This document shows, piece after piece, positions 9,355 through 17,489 of a stretch of DNA of 64,000 nt. Position 1 is the first letter of the stretch. Every line of letters starts with the position of its first letter. The stretch is from Pseudomonadota bacterium (GTDB lineage: Bacteria > Desulfobacterota > Binatia > UBA9968): NCBI GenBank assembly GCA_021324155.1, contig JAJPJQ010000019.1, forward strand, positions 22,288 through 86,287, written 5' to 3'. A program made the translations under genes and the position numbers. Below the pieces are notes generated by a model. It saw nothing but the letters and a program-made list of their open reading frames with translations, made no database searches and had not been told where the DNA came from.

Positions 9355-10074
9355 ATGGACGTCACGACTTCCACACTCCAGCTCAATACACCGGACGGGA
9401 AGATGGAGACCTTCGAGGCGCGGCCGAAGGAAGGCGACGCGCATCCGGCCGTCATCGTTCTTATGGAGGCCTTCGGCCTCAACGATCATATCAAGAACGT
9501 GACGGAGCGCATCGCGAAAGAAGGGTACGTCGCGATCGCTCCCGATCTGTATCACCGCGAGCCGGAGCGCATCGTACCGTATTCAGAGCTGCAAAAGGCC
9601 GTCGGCATCATGAATCGTCTCAAGGACGACAAGGTCATGAGCGATGTCGGCGCCATTATTAATCATCTCAAGGCGCAGAATTATGTAAAGGCCGGATCAA
9701 TCGGCGTCACCGGCTTCTGCATGGGCGGACGCTTTACCTATCTATCCGCCGCGCACCACAACAAAGACGTCAAAGCCGCGGTCGCTTTCTACGGCGGCGG
9801 TATCCCGATGGGCAATCCGAGCCCGCTCGCGCGCACCGGCGAGATCAACTGCCCGATCTATCTTTTTTTCGGCGGCAAAGATCCGCTGATTCCGGCCGAG
9901 CATGTCGCACAGATCAACAAGGCGCTCACAGACCACCACAAGACCTTCATGATGAAGCTGTATCCCGAAGCGACGCACGGCTTTTTCTGCGACGAGCGTC
10001 AGAGCTACAACGCCGATGCCGCCAAGGACGCGTGGGAGAAAACGAAATCGTTCTTCGCGCAGCATCTAAAGTAG
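9355..10074 (+). CDS. Dienelactone hydrolase family protein
   Basis: A 239-residue alpha/beta hydrolase. The nucleophile elbow G-F-C-M-G-G places Cys122, with Asp176 in GGKDPLIP and His208 in ATHGFF completing a Cys-Asp-His triad of the dienelactone hydrolase type. The oxyanion-region phrase VIVLMEAFGLNDHIKNV and the Arg/Tyr loop are also present. The family cleaves lactones in aromatic degradation but many members have other esters as substrates. Start follows an AGGAGGCG ribosome site. It lies 34 bp upstream of aguB. Confidence 0.9.
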   Translation: MDVTTSTLQLNTPDGKMETFEARPKEGDAHPAVIVLMEAFGLNDHIKNVTERIAKEGYVAIAPDLYHREPERIVPYSELQKAVGIMNRLKDDKVMSDVGAIINHLKAQNYVKAGSIGVTGFCMGGRFTYLSAAHHNKDVKAAVAFYGGGIPMGNPSPLARTGEINCPIYLFFGGKDPLIPAEHVAQINKALTDHHKTFMMKLYPEATHGFFCDERQSYNADAAKDAWEKTKSFFAQHLK

Positions 10075-10108
10075 GCGCGAAGCCGCGCGCTGGAGCGCAG
10101 AGCCTAGA

Positions 10109-10999
10109 GTGCCCCGCAAAAAAAACACTAGAGAGGTCGCTGTCGGGCTTGTCCAGATGAGCGCGGCAGATGACCTCCGTGCCAATCTCGACAAGGCCAT
10201 GCAGCGCATTGCGGCGGCGGCGAAAAAAGGCGCGGAGATCGTCTGCCTCCAAGAGCTTTTCCGCACGCCGTATTTTCCCCAGGTCGAGGATGCCGAGAAC
10301 TTCAAGCTCGCGGAACCGATTCCCGGCCCGTCGACGGACGCCCTCGGCCGCGTTGCTAAAAAGAATCGCATCGTCATCGTCGCCTCATTATTCGAGGAGC
10401 GCTCCGCCGGCATCTATCACAACACCGCCGTCGTGCTCGGCCGCGACGGCGCGATCGTCGGACGCTACCGCAAGATGCACATCCCCGACGATCCCGGGTT
10501 CTACGAAAAATTTTACTTCACTCCCGGCGACCTCGGCTTCTTGAGCTTCCCGACCGAGGCGGGCAAAGTCGGCGTGCTCATTTGCTGGGATCAGTGGTTT
10601 CCGGAGGCGGCGCGCCTCACGGCTCTCGCGGGCGCGGAGATCCTCTTTTATCCGACAGCGATCGGCTGGCTTCCGACCGAGCCGCCGGCCGTCGCCCAGG
10701 CGCAGCGCACCGCGTGGCAGCTCGTGCAGCGCGGCCACGCCGTCGCGAACGGAGTTTACGTCGCGGTCGCCAATCGCGTCGGCCGGGAAGGAAAGCTGAA
10801 ATTTTGGGGCACATCGTTCGTCGCCGCGCCGTCGGGCGAAATCATCGCGCAGGCAGGAGAGGAGCGCGAAGAAATTTTGCTTGCGCGCTGTGATCTCGAC
10901 AAAATCGCCGAGGCGCGCCAAAGCTGGCCCTTTCTTCGGGATCGCCGCATCGATGCTTATGTCGGCCTGACCTCGCGCTTTCTCGACGAGGGCCGTTGA
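10109..10999 (+). CDS. aguB: N-carbamoylputrescine amidase
   Basis: A 296-residue carbon-nitrogen hydrolase. The Glu-Lys-Cys triad is visible: Glu49 in CLQELF, Lys122 in RKMHIPDD and Cys159 in LICWDQWFPE. The phrase HIPDDPGFYEKFYFTPGD and the downstream agmatine deiminase gene single out N-carbamoylputrescine amidase, which releases putrescine, CO2 and ammonia. A GTG start at 10109 is used; the first residues are basic and poorly conserved. Cytosolic polyamine synthesis with aguA. Confidence 0.92.
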   Translation: MPRKKNTREVAVGLVQMSAADDLRANLDKAMQRIAAAAKKGAEIVCLQELFRTPYFPQVEDAENFKLAEPIPGPSTDALGRVAKKNRIVIVASLFEERSAGIYHNTAVVLGRDGAIVGRYRKMHIPDDPGFYEKFYFTPGDLGFLSFPTEAGKVGVLICWDQWFPEAARLTALAGAEILFYPTAIGWLPTEPPAVAQAQRTAWQLVQRGHAVANGVYVAVANRVGREGKLKFWGTSFVAAPSGEIIAQAGEEREEILLARCDLDKIAEARQSWPFLRDRRIDAYVGLTSRFLDEGR

Positions 11000-11095
11000 A
11001 ACAGCTCATATACTTCGTTGCGCTAGACCGTCGCGCTCGACGTAGTAAAAACGGACGCCTGCGCTCGTCCACGCGCGCCTCGTCTCCGAGGGCAT

Positions 11096-12172
11096 TTGAA
11101 CGGCCCTAAGATAAATCACGAAATGGCAGGCACCATCAAATCCCCGAAGCAGCTGGGCTACCACATGCCGGCGGAATGGGTCCAGCACGAAGCGACGTGG
11201 CTTTCCTGGCCGCATAATCGTGATACGTGGCCCGAAAAGATCGAAGCCGTGAAAGACATCTGGGCGCAGATGGTCCGCGCGCTCTCCGGCGGGGAGAAAG
11301 TCCGGCTGCTGGTCCGTGACGCGGCAGAGAAAAAAGAAGCGGCGGTGCGGATCGCTCACATCGGCGCACAGATGGAGAACGTCGAACTCATCGAAATTCC
11401 GACCGTCGACGTGTGGATGCGCGACTATGGGCCGACCTTTGTGACGCGCGATGGCGCCGCGCCGCTCGCTTTCAACGACTGGATCTTCAACGGCTGGGGC
11501 AACAAGTACGAGTCCTACGCCGATGACGACGGCGTGGCGAAGGCGATCGCGCGGTTTCTGAACGTCCCGGTGTTCGCGCACGAAATCGTGCTAGAGGGCG
11601 GCTCGATCGAGGTGAACGGCGCGGGCACGTGTCTCACGACCGAGCAGTGCCTGCTCAACCCCAACCGCAACCCGCATTTGAGCCGCGGCGACATCGAGAG
11701 TCTGCTTAAAGATTCGCTCGGCGTCGATCGTGTTTTGTGGCTCGGCGCCGGCATCGTCGGCGACGACACCGACGGCCATATCGACGACATCGCGCGCTTC
11801 GTCGACGCGAAGACGATCGTATGCGCAATCGAGGACGATGCGACCGACGAGAACTATCGGCCGCTCCAGGAAAATTACGAGCGGCTCCAGGACGCCAGAG
11901 ACCAAAACGGCGCCAAGATCGACGTCGCGCGCATCCCGATGCCCGGGAGCGTCGCGTATGGCGGGGCGCGGCTTCCGGCGAGTTATGCGAATTTTTACAT
12001 CGCCAACGAAGCGGTTTTAGTTCCCACCTACGATCATCCCAACGATCGCCGCGCGCTCGGCCTGCTCGGCGAGCTTTTTCCCGGCAGAAACGTCGTCGCG
12101 ATCCCCTGCGTTCCGCTCGTCATCGGCCTCGGCGCGATCCACTGCGTCACGCAGCAGCAGCCGCGCGCGTAA
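11096..12172 (+). CDS. aguA: Agmatine deiminase
   Basis: A 358-residue member of the peptidylarginine-deiminase-like guanidino group. Seen: MPAEWVQHEATWLSWPHN, the substrate-binding DVWMRDYGPTFV, the GGSIEVNG region, DDTDGHIDDIARFV, and the catalytic Cys350 in GAIHCVTQQQP. It turns agmatine into N-carbamoylputrescine, the substrate of AguB upstream. Start is uncertain: TTG at 11096 has a short-spaced GAGG, while an ATG at 11123 gives MAGTIKSPKQ and a family-typical N terminus. Confidence 0.93.
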   Translation: MNGPKINHEMAGTIKSPKQLGYHMPAEWVQHEATWLSWPHNRDTWPEKIEAVKDIWAQMVRALSGGEKVRLLVRDAAEKKEAAVRIAHIGAQMENVELIEIPTVDVWMRDYGPTFVTRDGAAPLAFNDWIFNGWGNKYESYADDDGVAKAIARFLNVPVFAHEIVLEGGSIEVNGAGTCLTTEQCLLNPNRNPHLSRGDIESLLKDSLGVDRVLWLGAGIVGDDTDGHIDDIARFVDAKTIVCAIEDDATDENYRPLQENYERLQDARDQNGAKIDVARIPMPGSVAYGGARLPASYANFYIANEAVLVPTYDHPNDRRALGLLGELFPGRNVVAIPCVPLVIGLGAIHCVTQQQPRA

Positions 12173-12187
12173 AATTCATTTTCTTGC

Positions 12188-12217
12188 TTGACAAAGACGC
12201 TACAAGGTCCGTAAGCT
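12188..12217 (+). promoter_or_regulatory. Sigma-70-type promoter
   Basis: TTGACA at 12188-12193 and TAAGCT at 12212-12217 are separated by 18 bp and lie 17 bp upstream of the small ORF at 12234. The -35 box is perfect and the -10 matches 3 of 6. It would drive the small gene, rmuC and perhaps the kinase operon. Confidence 0.55.
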
Positions 12218-12233
12218 AGGCTGATTTATTAAC

Positions 12234-12443
12234 ATGGGGCAGGTGATCCATCTAAAGGGGATTCAACAGGCGAAGCGCCGGCGCGAGAACGTGAGCATGG
12301 AGGAGTGCGTCGGACTGCTCGAATGGAACCTAAAGCACAGCCTCGATCAATATTTTTTATCTCCGCCCGAGGAGAAGTCAATGCGGGCAACCCAAATCCG
12401 CAAGCTGAGCGAGATCCTGGAATACGCCCTGCGTCTTCTGTAG
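12234..12443 (+). CDS. Small protein of unknown function
   Basis: A 69-residue soluble protein, basic at the N terminus (QQAKRRRENV) and predicted helical through RATQIRKLSEILEYALRLL. No membrane segment or metal motif is seen. It follows a good promoter and precedes rmuC by 13 bp, so it is probably transcribed with it. I do not recognise the family. Confidence 0.6.
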   Translation: MGQVIHLKGIQQAKRRRENVSMEECVGLLEWNLKHSLDQYFLSPPEEKSMRATQIRKLSEILEYALRLL

Positions 12444-12456
12444 CAGAGCGTCCGCC

Positions 12457-13563
12457 GTGGAATCGCTGCATCCGCTTTTGATCGTCTTCGTCCTCCTTTG
12501 TGCATTCGCCGCGCTGGGATGGTTTTGGCTCAGACGGCTGCGAGCTCTGCTCGATGACAAAAAGCACGACCCCTCGTTCCTGATGATCCAGCAGCAGATC
12601 GATCAACTCCGCGGGCAGGTGACGCAAGTCCTCGATGGCAATGCGAATATGATCCATCAGCAGCTCGGACAGCTGCTCGGAAACGTGAACGAACGCCTCA
12701 AGGAGAATTCCGACGTGATGCAGAAAACGCAGCAGAGCCTCGGCGAGCGGCTCGACAACGCCGCGCGCGTCGTCGGCAGCGTGCAAAAGACGCTCGGAAC
12801 TCTGGAGGAGGCGAACCGAAAGATTTACGACGTCGGCAAAGATATCGCTTCGCTGCAAGAGATTCTGCGTGCGCCAAAGCTCCGCGGCGGCCTCGGCGAA
12901 TTCTTTCTCGGCGACCTGCTCGGACAGATTTTGCCGGCGGACCATTACTATACGCAATACACCTTCCGCAGTGGGGCGGTCGTCGATGCGGCGATCAAGC
13001 TCGGCGGCTCGCTCGTGCCCGTAGATTCCAAATTCCCGCTCGAGAACTTCAAGCGCATGCTCGACGGCGGCTCTGACGAGGAAAAGGTGAAGGCGAAAAA
13101 GATGTTCGCCGGCGATGTCAAGAAGCACATTGATGCGATCGCGGCGAAATACATCCTTCCCGACGAGGGAACCTACGATTTCGCGCTGATGTATATACCG
13201 GCGGAGAACGTTTACTACGAAACGATCATCAAAGAGGACGCCGTCGCGAGCGATAAGACGCTCAGCGCCTACGCGATGGCGAAGCGCGTGATTCCGGTTT
13301 CGCCGAACAGCTTTTACGCGTATCTCCAGGCCATCGTCTTGGGCCTGAAAGGGCTGAAGATAGAAGCGCGGGCAAAAGAGATCGGTCAATATCTCAGGCG
13401 ACTAGAAGGCGATTTCGGCAGGTTTCGCGAAGATTTCAATCTGGTGGGGAAACATTTAGGACACGCCCAGGCGTGCTTCCAGAGCTCCGAGAAGCGGCTC
13501 GAGCAGTTGGGACAGAAACTTCTTGCCGCCGGAGACAAAGAGGAACTTCCGGAGCCGCTTTGA
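12457..13563 (+). CDS. rmuC: DNA recombination protein RmuC homolog
   Basis: A 368-residue protein with one N-terminal membrane anchor (residues about 8-27), a coiled-coil region (about 40-130, Gln and Asn rich) and the RmuC nuclease-like core: LRGGLGEFFLGDLLGQILP, DAAIKLGGSLVPVDSKFPL with the Asp...Asp-x-Lys restriction-enzyme-like pattern, and YAYLQAIVLGLKGLKIE. RmuC limits inversions between short inverted repeats, and is notable here given the inverted elements elsewhere in the window. GTG start. It ends 23 bp before the histidine kinase. Confidence 0.92.
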   Translation: MESLHPLLIVFVLLCAFAALGWFWLRRLRALLDDKKHDPSFLMIQQQIDQLRGQVTQVLDGNANMIHQQLGQLLGNVNERLKENSDVMQKTQQSLGERLDNAARVVGSVQKTLGTLEEANRKIYDVGKDIASLQEILRAPKLRGGLGEFFLGDLLGQILPADHYYTQYTFRSGAVVDAAIKLGGSLVPVDSKFPLENFKRMLDGGSDEEKVKAKKMFAGDVKKHIDAIAAKYILPDEGTYDFALMYIPAENVYYETIIKEDAVASDKTLSAYAMAKRVIPVSPNSFYAYLQAIVLGLKGLKIEARAKEIGQYLRRLEGDFGRFREDFNLVGKHLGHAQACFQSSEKRLEQLGQKLLAAGDKEELPEPL

Positions 13564-13586
13564 ACTGCGGCATCTTACAAAGCGCC

Positions 13587-15029
13587 ATGAGACTCACGCT
13601 TTTTTCCCGACTTGTGTTCGGATATCTCGCCATCTTCCTGCTGATGACGGCCGTTGGCCTCTACGCGGTATACCAGCTCCGCCGCATCCAGGACATTACG
13701 CGCTCGGTTCTCGAGCGCGACCGGAAGACCCTTGACCTAGGCGAGAAACTCGCCGAGACGATGCTTTCGCAAGTCCGGTACGAGAAGAAATTCTTCATCA
13801 CCAAGGACCGCGCGCTCTACGACCAGTTTCTGCTGTTCGAGAAAGATTTTGACCGGCTGCTCGACGACGCCGACGGCATCGCCGACCTTCGGGGCAAGGC
13901 GCTGCTCGATGCGATCCGTGCGCAGCATCAGCGCTACGGCAAGCTCGTCGGAGAAGAGTTGGACTTCGTCCAAGCGAAACAGCCATATTCCGAGAGGAGC
14001 TACCGTGAAGAGAAGGAGAACGCGGTTAATGGCGTCATCGGCGATCTCGAGAAGCTCAAGGCACGGGGTCAGCAGCGGCGCGAGGGGAAATTAACCGGCC
14101 TCGCCGCCGCTGGTGACGACGCGCACCGCGTGGCCGTGCTGATCGCCGCCGCGGCGCTCATCCTGGTCATTGCCATTTCGCTCTTGATCACACGTAGTGT
14201 CACCAAGCCGCTCACTATTCTCAAGGAGCGGACGAGCTTGATCGCGCGCGGCGAGTTCGAGGGCAAGGTCGATCTCACCTCCCCGCCCGAGATAGCCGAG
14301 CTGGCGCGCGCCTTCAACCTAATGTGCGACCGTCTCAAAGATCTCGACAACATGAAGTCGGACTTTTTTTCGATGATGTCGCACGAACTGAGGACGCCGC
14401 TCACGTCGATCAAGGAAGGTATCGGTCTTTTGCTGGAAGGCGTCGGCGGCACTGTGACCGACAAGCAGAGGCGGCTATTGACGATCCTCGCCGAAGAGAG
14501 CCAGCGGCTCATCAGTCTGGTCAACTCGCTGCTGGATTTATCCAAAATGGAAGCCGGCATGATGACCTATCATCTCCAGCCGGCGAGTCTCTCCTCGGTG
14601 ATCGACCGCGCTGTCACCGAGCTTGGTCCGCTGGCGGAAGCGAAAAGAATCAAGATCGAAGCGCGTATCCGCGAGCCGATTCCGCTCGTCAAGATGGATC
14701 CCGATCGGATCCTTCAGGCGCTCAGGAATCTTGTAGGCAATGCCGTTAAGTTCACGCCCGACGGCGGCCGGGTGACTTTGCAGGCGGCGCAAAAAAACGG
14801 ATCGGTCGAAGTCGCGGTCAGCGACACCGGGCCGGGAATCGCGGCAGACGATCTGCCGATGATTTTCGACAAGTACCGGCAGGGTAGCTCGAAATCGGCT
14901 TATATGCTTCGCGGCACGGGGTTGGGTTTGGCCATCGTTAAGCATATTATTACGTCGCATGGCGGTCAGGTATGGGTAGAAAGCGAAGCCGGACAAGGCA
15001 GCTCATTCATCTTTGTGTTGCCCAATTGA
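13587..15029 (+). CDS. glrK: Sensor histidine kinase, GlrK/QseE-like
   Basis: A 480-residue kinase: TM1 about 8-28, a periplasmic helical sensor rich in charged residues (30-180), TM2 about 184-205, HAMP about 206-258, a DHp helix with His266 in MSHELRTPLTSI, and a HATPase domain with N-box RNLVGNAVKF, DTGPGIA and GTGLGLAIV. The following lipoprotein and sigma-54 regulator give the GlrK-QseG-GlrR order known from enterobacteria (envelope stress). An in-frame extension to 13473 overlaps rmuC and is unlikely; the ATG at 13587 gives a proper N terminus. Confidence 0.85.
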   Translation: MRLTLFSRLVFGYLAIFLLMTAVGLYAVYQLRRIQDITRSVLERDRKTLDLGEKLAETMLSQVRYEKKFFITKDRALYDQFLLFEKDFDRLLDDADGIADLRGKALLDAIRAQHQRYGKLVGEELDFVQAKQPYSERSYREEKENAVNGVIGDLEKLKARGQQRREGKLTGLAAAGDDAHRVAVLIAAAALILVIAISLLITRSVTKPLTILKERTSLIARGEFEGKVDLTSPPEIAELARAFNLMCDRLKDLDNMKSDFFSMMSHELRTPLTSIKEGIGLLLEGVGGTVTDKQRRLLTILAEESQRLISLVNSLLDLSKMEAGMMTYHLQPASLSSVIDRAVTELGPLAEAKRIKIEARIREPIPLVKMDPDRILQALRNLVGNAVKFTPDGGRVTLQAAQKNGSVEVAVSDTGPGIAADDLPMIFDKYRQGSSKSAYMLRGTGLGLAIVKHIITSHGGQVWVESEAGQGSSFIFVLPN

Positions 15030-15445
15030 TGGCGCTGTCGCTTGTGGGCTGCGGTCTCTTCGTTCATCGCGAACCCGAGGAGGATCAGGCACAGGTGGCA
15101 GTGGCTCGTGCGAGGCGGCTGTTGAGCCAGCAGGATTTCGACGGCGCAGCCAAAGAAAATCAGCGCGCGATTACACTCGCGCGCAACCGGCCGCCGGTGG
15201 ACGAGGCTCTGTTTCAGCTCGGCCTCATCGCGGCGACGGTTGCCAATCCGAAGCGCGACAATAAGGCGGCGGCGGGTTACTTCAACCGTGTGATCCGCGA
15301 GTATCCGCAAAGCCCATGGGTCGATCAGGCGAAAGCGTGGGTCGGGGTACTGCAGGCGAACGACAAGCTCGCCGAGACACTGGAGAAGTCGAAGCAGGTG
15401 GATATCGAGATCGAAGAAAAAAGACGACAGAAAGAAAGACCATAA
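14972..15445 (+). CDS. QseG-like lipoprotein with TPR-like repeats
   Basis: A 157-residue predicted lipoprotein: basic start MGRKRSRTRQ, a hydrophobic segment and a lipobox L-V-G-C with the lipid-bearing Cys at residue 27. The rest is helical, with a tetratricopeptide-like portion (EALFQLGLIAATV ... AAGYFNRVIREYPQSPWVDQA). Its start overlaps the kinase gene by 58 bp; a later start would lose the signal peptide. Position between kinase and sigma-54 regulator is that of QseG, which interacts with the GlrK sensor. Function here is inferred from position. Confidence 0.75.
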   Translation: MGRKRSRTRQLIHLCVAQLMALSLVGCGLFVHREPEEDQAQVAVARARRLLSQQDFDGAAKENQRAITLARNRPPVDEALFQLGLIAATVANPKRDNKAAAGYFNRVIREYPQSPWVDQAKAWVGVLQANDKLAETLEKSKQVDIEIEEKRRQKERP

Positions 15446-15449
15446 CGGC

Positions 15450-16817
15450 ATGCAGCAGGGAAAAATACTCGTGGTCGACGACGACCGCAATCTATTGGAG
15501 CTGGCTCGGATGCGGCTCGAATCTGCGGATTACGAGGTGGCGACCGCGTTGACCGAAGAGCAGGCGCTCGACACGATGAAGGGGCAGGCATTCGACTTGT
15601 CGATCGTGGATCTGCAGCTCGCAAAGCAGGACGGCATCTCGCTAATGCAGCAGCTTCACGGGGTGAATCCGGAGATGCCAGTCATCATTCTGACCGCCTA
15701 CGGCACGATCGAAAGCGCGGTCGAGGCAATGAAGAAAGGCGCGTACAGCTATCTCACCAAACCATTCGAAGCGCGCGAGCTGCTGTTCCAGATCGAGAAG
15801 GCGCTCGAGAACCGACGGCTCAATTCCGAGGTGCGGCGGCTGCGCGGCTTGCTCGAGGAACGCTACGGCTTTGAGAACATCGCCGCGAAGAGCGAGAAGA
15901 TGCAGAAGATCCTCGAGTTGGTCGCGCGCGGCGCCAAGACCGACTCAACCATTTATGTCCATGGCGAGAGCGGCACCGGCAAGGAGCTGATCGCCAAGGC
16001 CGTGCACTTGAGCAGTGCCCGGAGGGACATGCCTTTCGTCGCCATCAACTGCGCCGCGCTGCCCGAGTCGCTGCTCCAGAGCGAGCTTTTCGGCCACGAG
16101 AAGGGCGCCTTCACGGGCGCGGTCCGAAAAGCGCCCGGCCTTTTTACACAAGCCGACGGAGGGACTTTTTTCCTCGACGAGGTCGGCGATATGCCCCTCG
16201 GCATTCAGGCGAAGCTCCTGCGCGTTCTGGAAGAGCGAAAATTTTATCCCGTGGGAGGAGAAAGGCCGGTCGAGGTGAACGTTAGGCTTATCGTCGCTAC
16301 CAACAAAGACCTCGATAACGAAGTGCGACAGGGGAATTTTCGTGAGGATCTTTTCTACCGCATCCACGTGATTCCGATATACCTACCACCGCTGAGGGAG
16401 CGCCGCGAGGATATTCCCCCGCTGGTCGAGCTGTTCCTGAATAAATTCAACGACCGGACCGGTAAAGACGTCAAAGGCCTTACGCCGCAGGCGATGCAGC
16501 GCCTGATGCTCTATGAATGGCCGGGCAACGTCCGCGAGCTCGAGCACGTGATCGAATACGCCGTTGCGATGACGCAGACTGACGTCATCACTGAGGATCT
16601 CATTCTGCTCCGCACCAAGGTGTCCGCCGAAGAGCCGTGGCGGCCCCTCAAGCAGGCAAAGGGCGCGTTCGAGAAGAACTATCTCATTCGGTTGCTCGAG
16701 CTTAGCGGTGGCAATATCAGCCAAGCGGCGCGACTCGCCGGGAAATACCGGGCAGATTTCTACGACCTCCTGAAGAAGTACGAAATCAACGCCGACAGCT
16801 TTAAGAAGAACCGCTGA
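15450..16817 (+). CDS. glrR: Sigma-54-dependent response regulator, GlrR/NtrC-type
   Basis: A 455-residue regulator. Receiver residues 1-120 carry the acidic pocket VVDDD, phospho-acceptor Asp54 (LSIVDLQLAK), Thr in ILTAYGT and Lys in LTKPFE. The AAA+ domain (about 140-375) has Walker A GESGTGKE, the sigma-54 contact loop GAFTGA, and Walker B-like GGTFFLDEVG. A C-terminal Fis-type helix-turn-helix (LELSGGNISQAARLAGKYR) binds DNA. It activates sigma-54 promoters; a well-placed one lies 167 bp downstream. Confidence 0.92.
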   Translation: MQQGKILVVDDDRNLLELARMRLESADYEVATALTEEQALDTMKGQAFDLSIVDLQLAKQDGISLMQQLHGVNPEMPVIILTAYGTIESAVEAMKKGAYSYLTKPFEARELLFQIEKALENRRLNSEVRRLRGLLEERYGFENIAAKSEKMQKILELVARGAKTDSTIYVHGESGTGKELIAKAVHLSSARRDMPFVAINCAALPESLLQSELFGHEKGAFTGAVRKAPGLFTQADGGTFFLDEVGDMPLGIQAKLLRVLEERKFYPVGGERPVEVNVRLIVATNKDLDNEVRQGNFREDLFYRIHVIPIYLPPLRERREDIPPLVELFLNKFNDRTGKDVKGLTPQAMQRLMLYEWPGNVRELEHVIEYAVAMTQTDVITEDLILLRTKVSAEEPWRPLKQAKGAFEKNYLIRLLELSGGNISQAARLAGKYRADFYDLLKKYEINADSFKKNR

Positions 16818-16820
16818 TTA

Positions 16821-16836
16821 GGAGGAAATCTCCTCC
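16821..16836 (+). other. Small perfect hairpin after glrR
   Basis: GGAGGA and TCCTCC flank a 4-nt loop, immediately after the glrR stop. There is no U-tract directly after it, so termination would be weak. The rest of 16837-16983 is AT-rich and holds no gene I can support; it could contain activator sites for the promoter below. Confidence 0.35.
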
Positions 16837-16983
16837 GTCTCGAAATTCTGCAATTATTTTAGAGTCTTACGAGAAAGTGTTCAGTATTGTATGTAGGCAT
16901 TCGCCTCCGCCACGGTTTTAGCATTAGTTTCGTCCCCCCAAAAAACTCCATTTTATTCGCGGATTTTCCATTCTGTATTCTCC

Positions 16984-16998
16984 TGGCATCGCGCTTGC
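16984..16998 (+). promoter_or_regulatory. Sigma-54 promoter of the lone receiver gene
   Basis: TGGCAT, 5 bp, then TTGC. The GG and GC pairs are separated exactly as in the -24/-12 consensus TGGCAC-N5-TTGC, with one mismatch. Transcription would start near 17010, 15 bp ahead of the ATG at 17025, leaving room for the ribosome site CAGGAGCG. The nearest activator gene is the sigma-54 regulator upstream. Confidence 0.75.
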
Positions 16999-17024
16999 GT
17001 TATTCCTCCCGATCAGGAGCGAAG

Positions 17025-17387
17025 ATGCACAAAGCTTTAATTGTCGACGACGATTCGGCGTTTGCCGAGATTCTGCAACAGATACTCGAGGAACAGGGCT
17101 ACGAGGTAAAGACCGCCACGGATGGGAACGACGGCTATTTTAACTATCTTCTGTTCAAGCCCGATCTCATCATCACCGATATCCAGATGCCGCGCTGCGA
17201 CGGCTTTCAGCTCATGCGTTACATACGGACGCACGACCCGCGCATCCGTACGATCTACATGAGCGCCGATTTAAGCCGGTTTAAGTCGCGGCTTGACGAA
17301 GAGAGGGATCATTACAACGCGAATTTGCTCGCTAAGCCATTTTCCAAAGTAGATCTGATCCGTTTGCTACCGGAAATCCGGGTCTGA
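17025..17387 (+). CDS. Single-domain response regulator (REC only)
   Basis: A 120-residue receiver with no output domain. Seen: acidic residues in IVDDDSAF, phospho-acceptor Asp52 in IITDIQMPRCDG, Ser in YMSAD and Lys in LAKPFSK. Stand-alone receivers act as phosphate shuttles or bind a partner directly. The ATG at 17025 follows a good ribosome site; an upstream in-frame extension to 16887 would cross the sigma-54 promoter and is rejected. Inferred to be a target of the GlrR-like activator, possibly a feedback element or relay. Confidence 0.85.
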   Translation: MHKALIVDDDSAFAEILQQILEEQGYEVKTATDGNDGYFNYLLFKPDLIITDIQMPRCDGFQLMRYIRTHDPRIRTIYMSADLSRFKSRLDEERDHYNANLLAKPFSKVDLIRLLPEIRV

Positions 17388-17426
17388 CAATCCGACCATC
17401 TGCCGCCGCTCGCGCGTGACGTCGGC

Positions 17427-17475
17427 AGAAAAGAAAAGGGCCGATGGTCTTAGACCACCGGCCCTTTTCTTTTCT
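17427..17475. terminator. Strong bidirectional terminator
   Basis: Perfect 17-bp outer stem (17427-17443 with 17459-17475, A-rich then GGGCCG), an A/C mismatch, then a 6-bp inner stem TGGTCT/AGACCA around one base. T-rich tracts flank the stem on both strands. It sits between the receiver gene and the converging mlaA-like gene and can end both transcripts. Confidence 0.92.
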
Positions 17476-17489
17476 GAAGTTAAAGCTCG

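Noticed and set aside
12229..13389. 386-codon open frame on the minus strand
   Set aside because: Antisense shadow of rmuC and the small upstream gene; no motif and poor composition.
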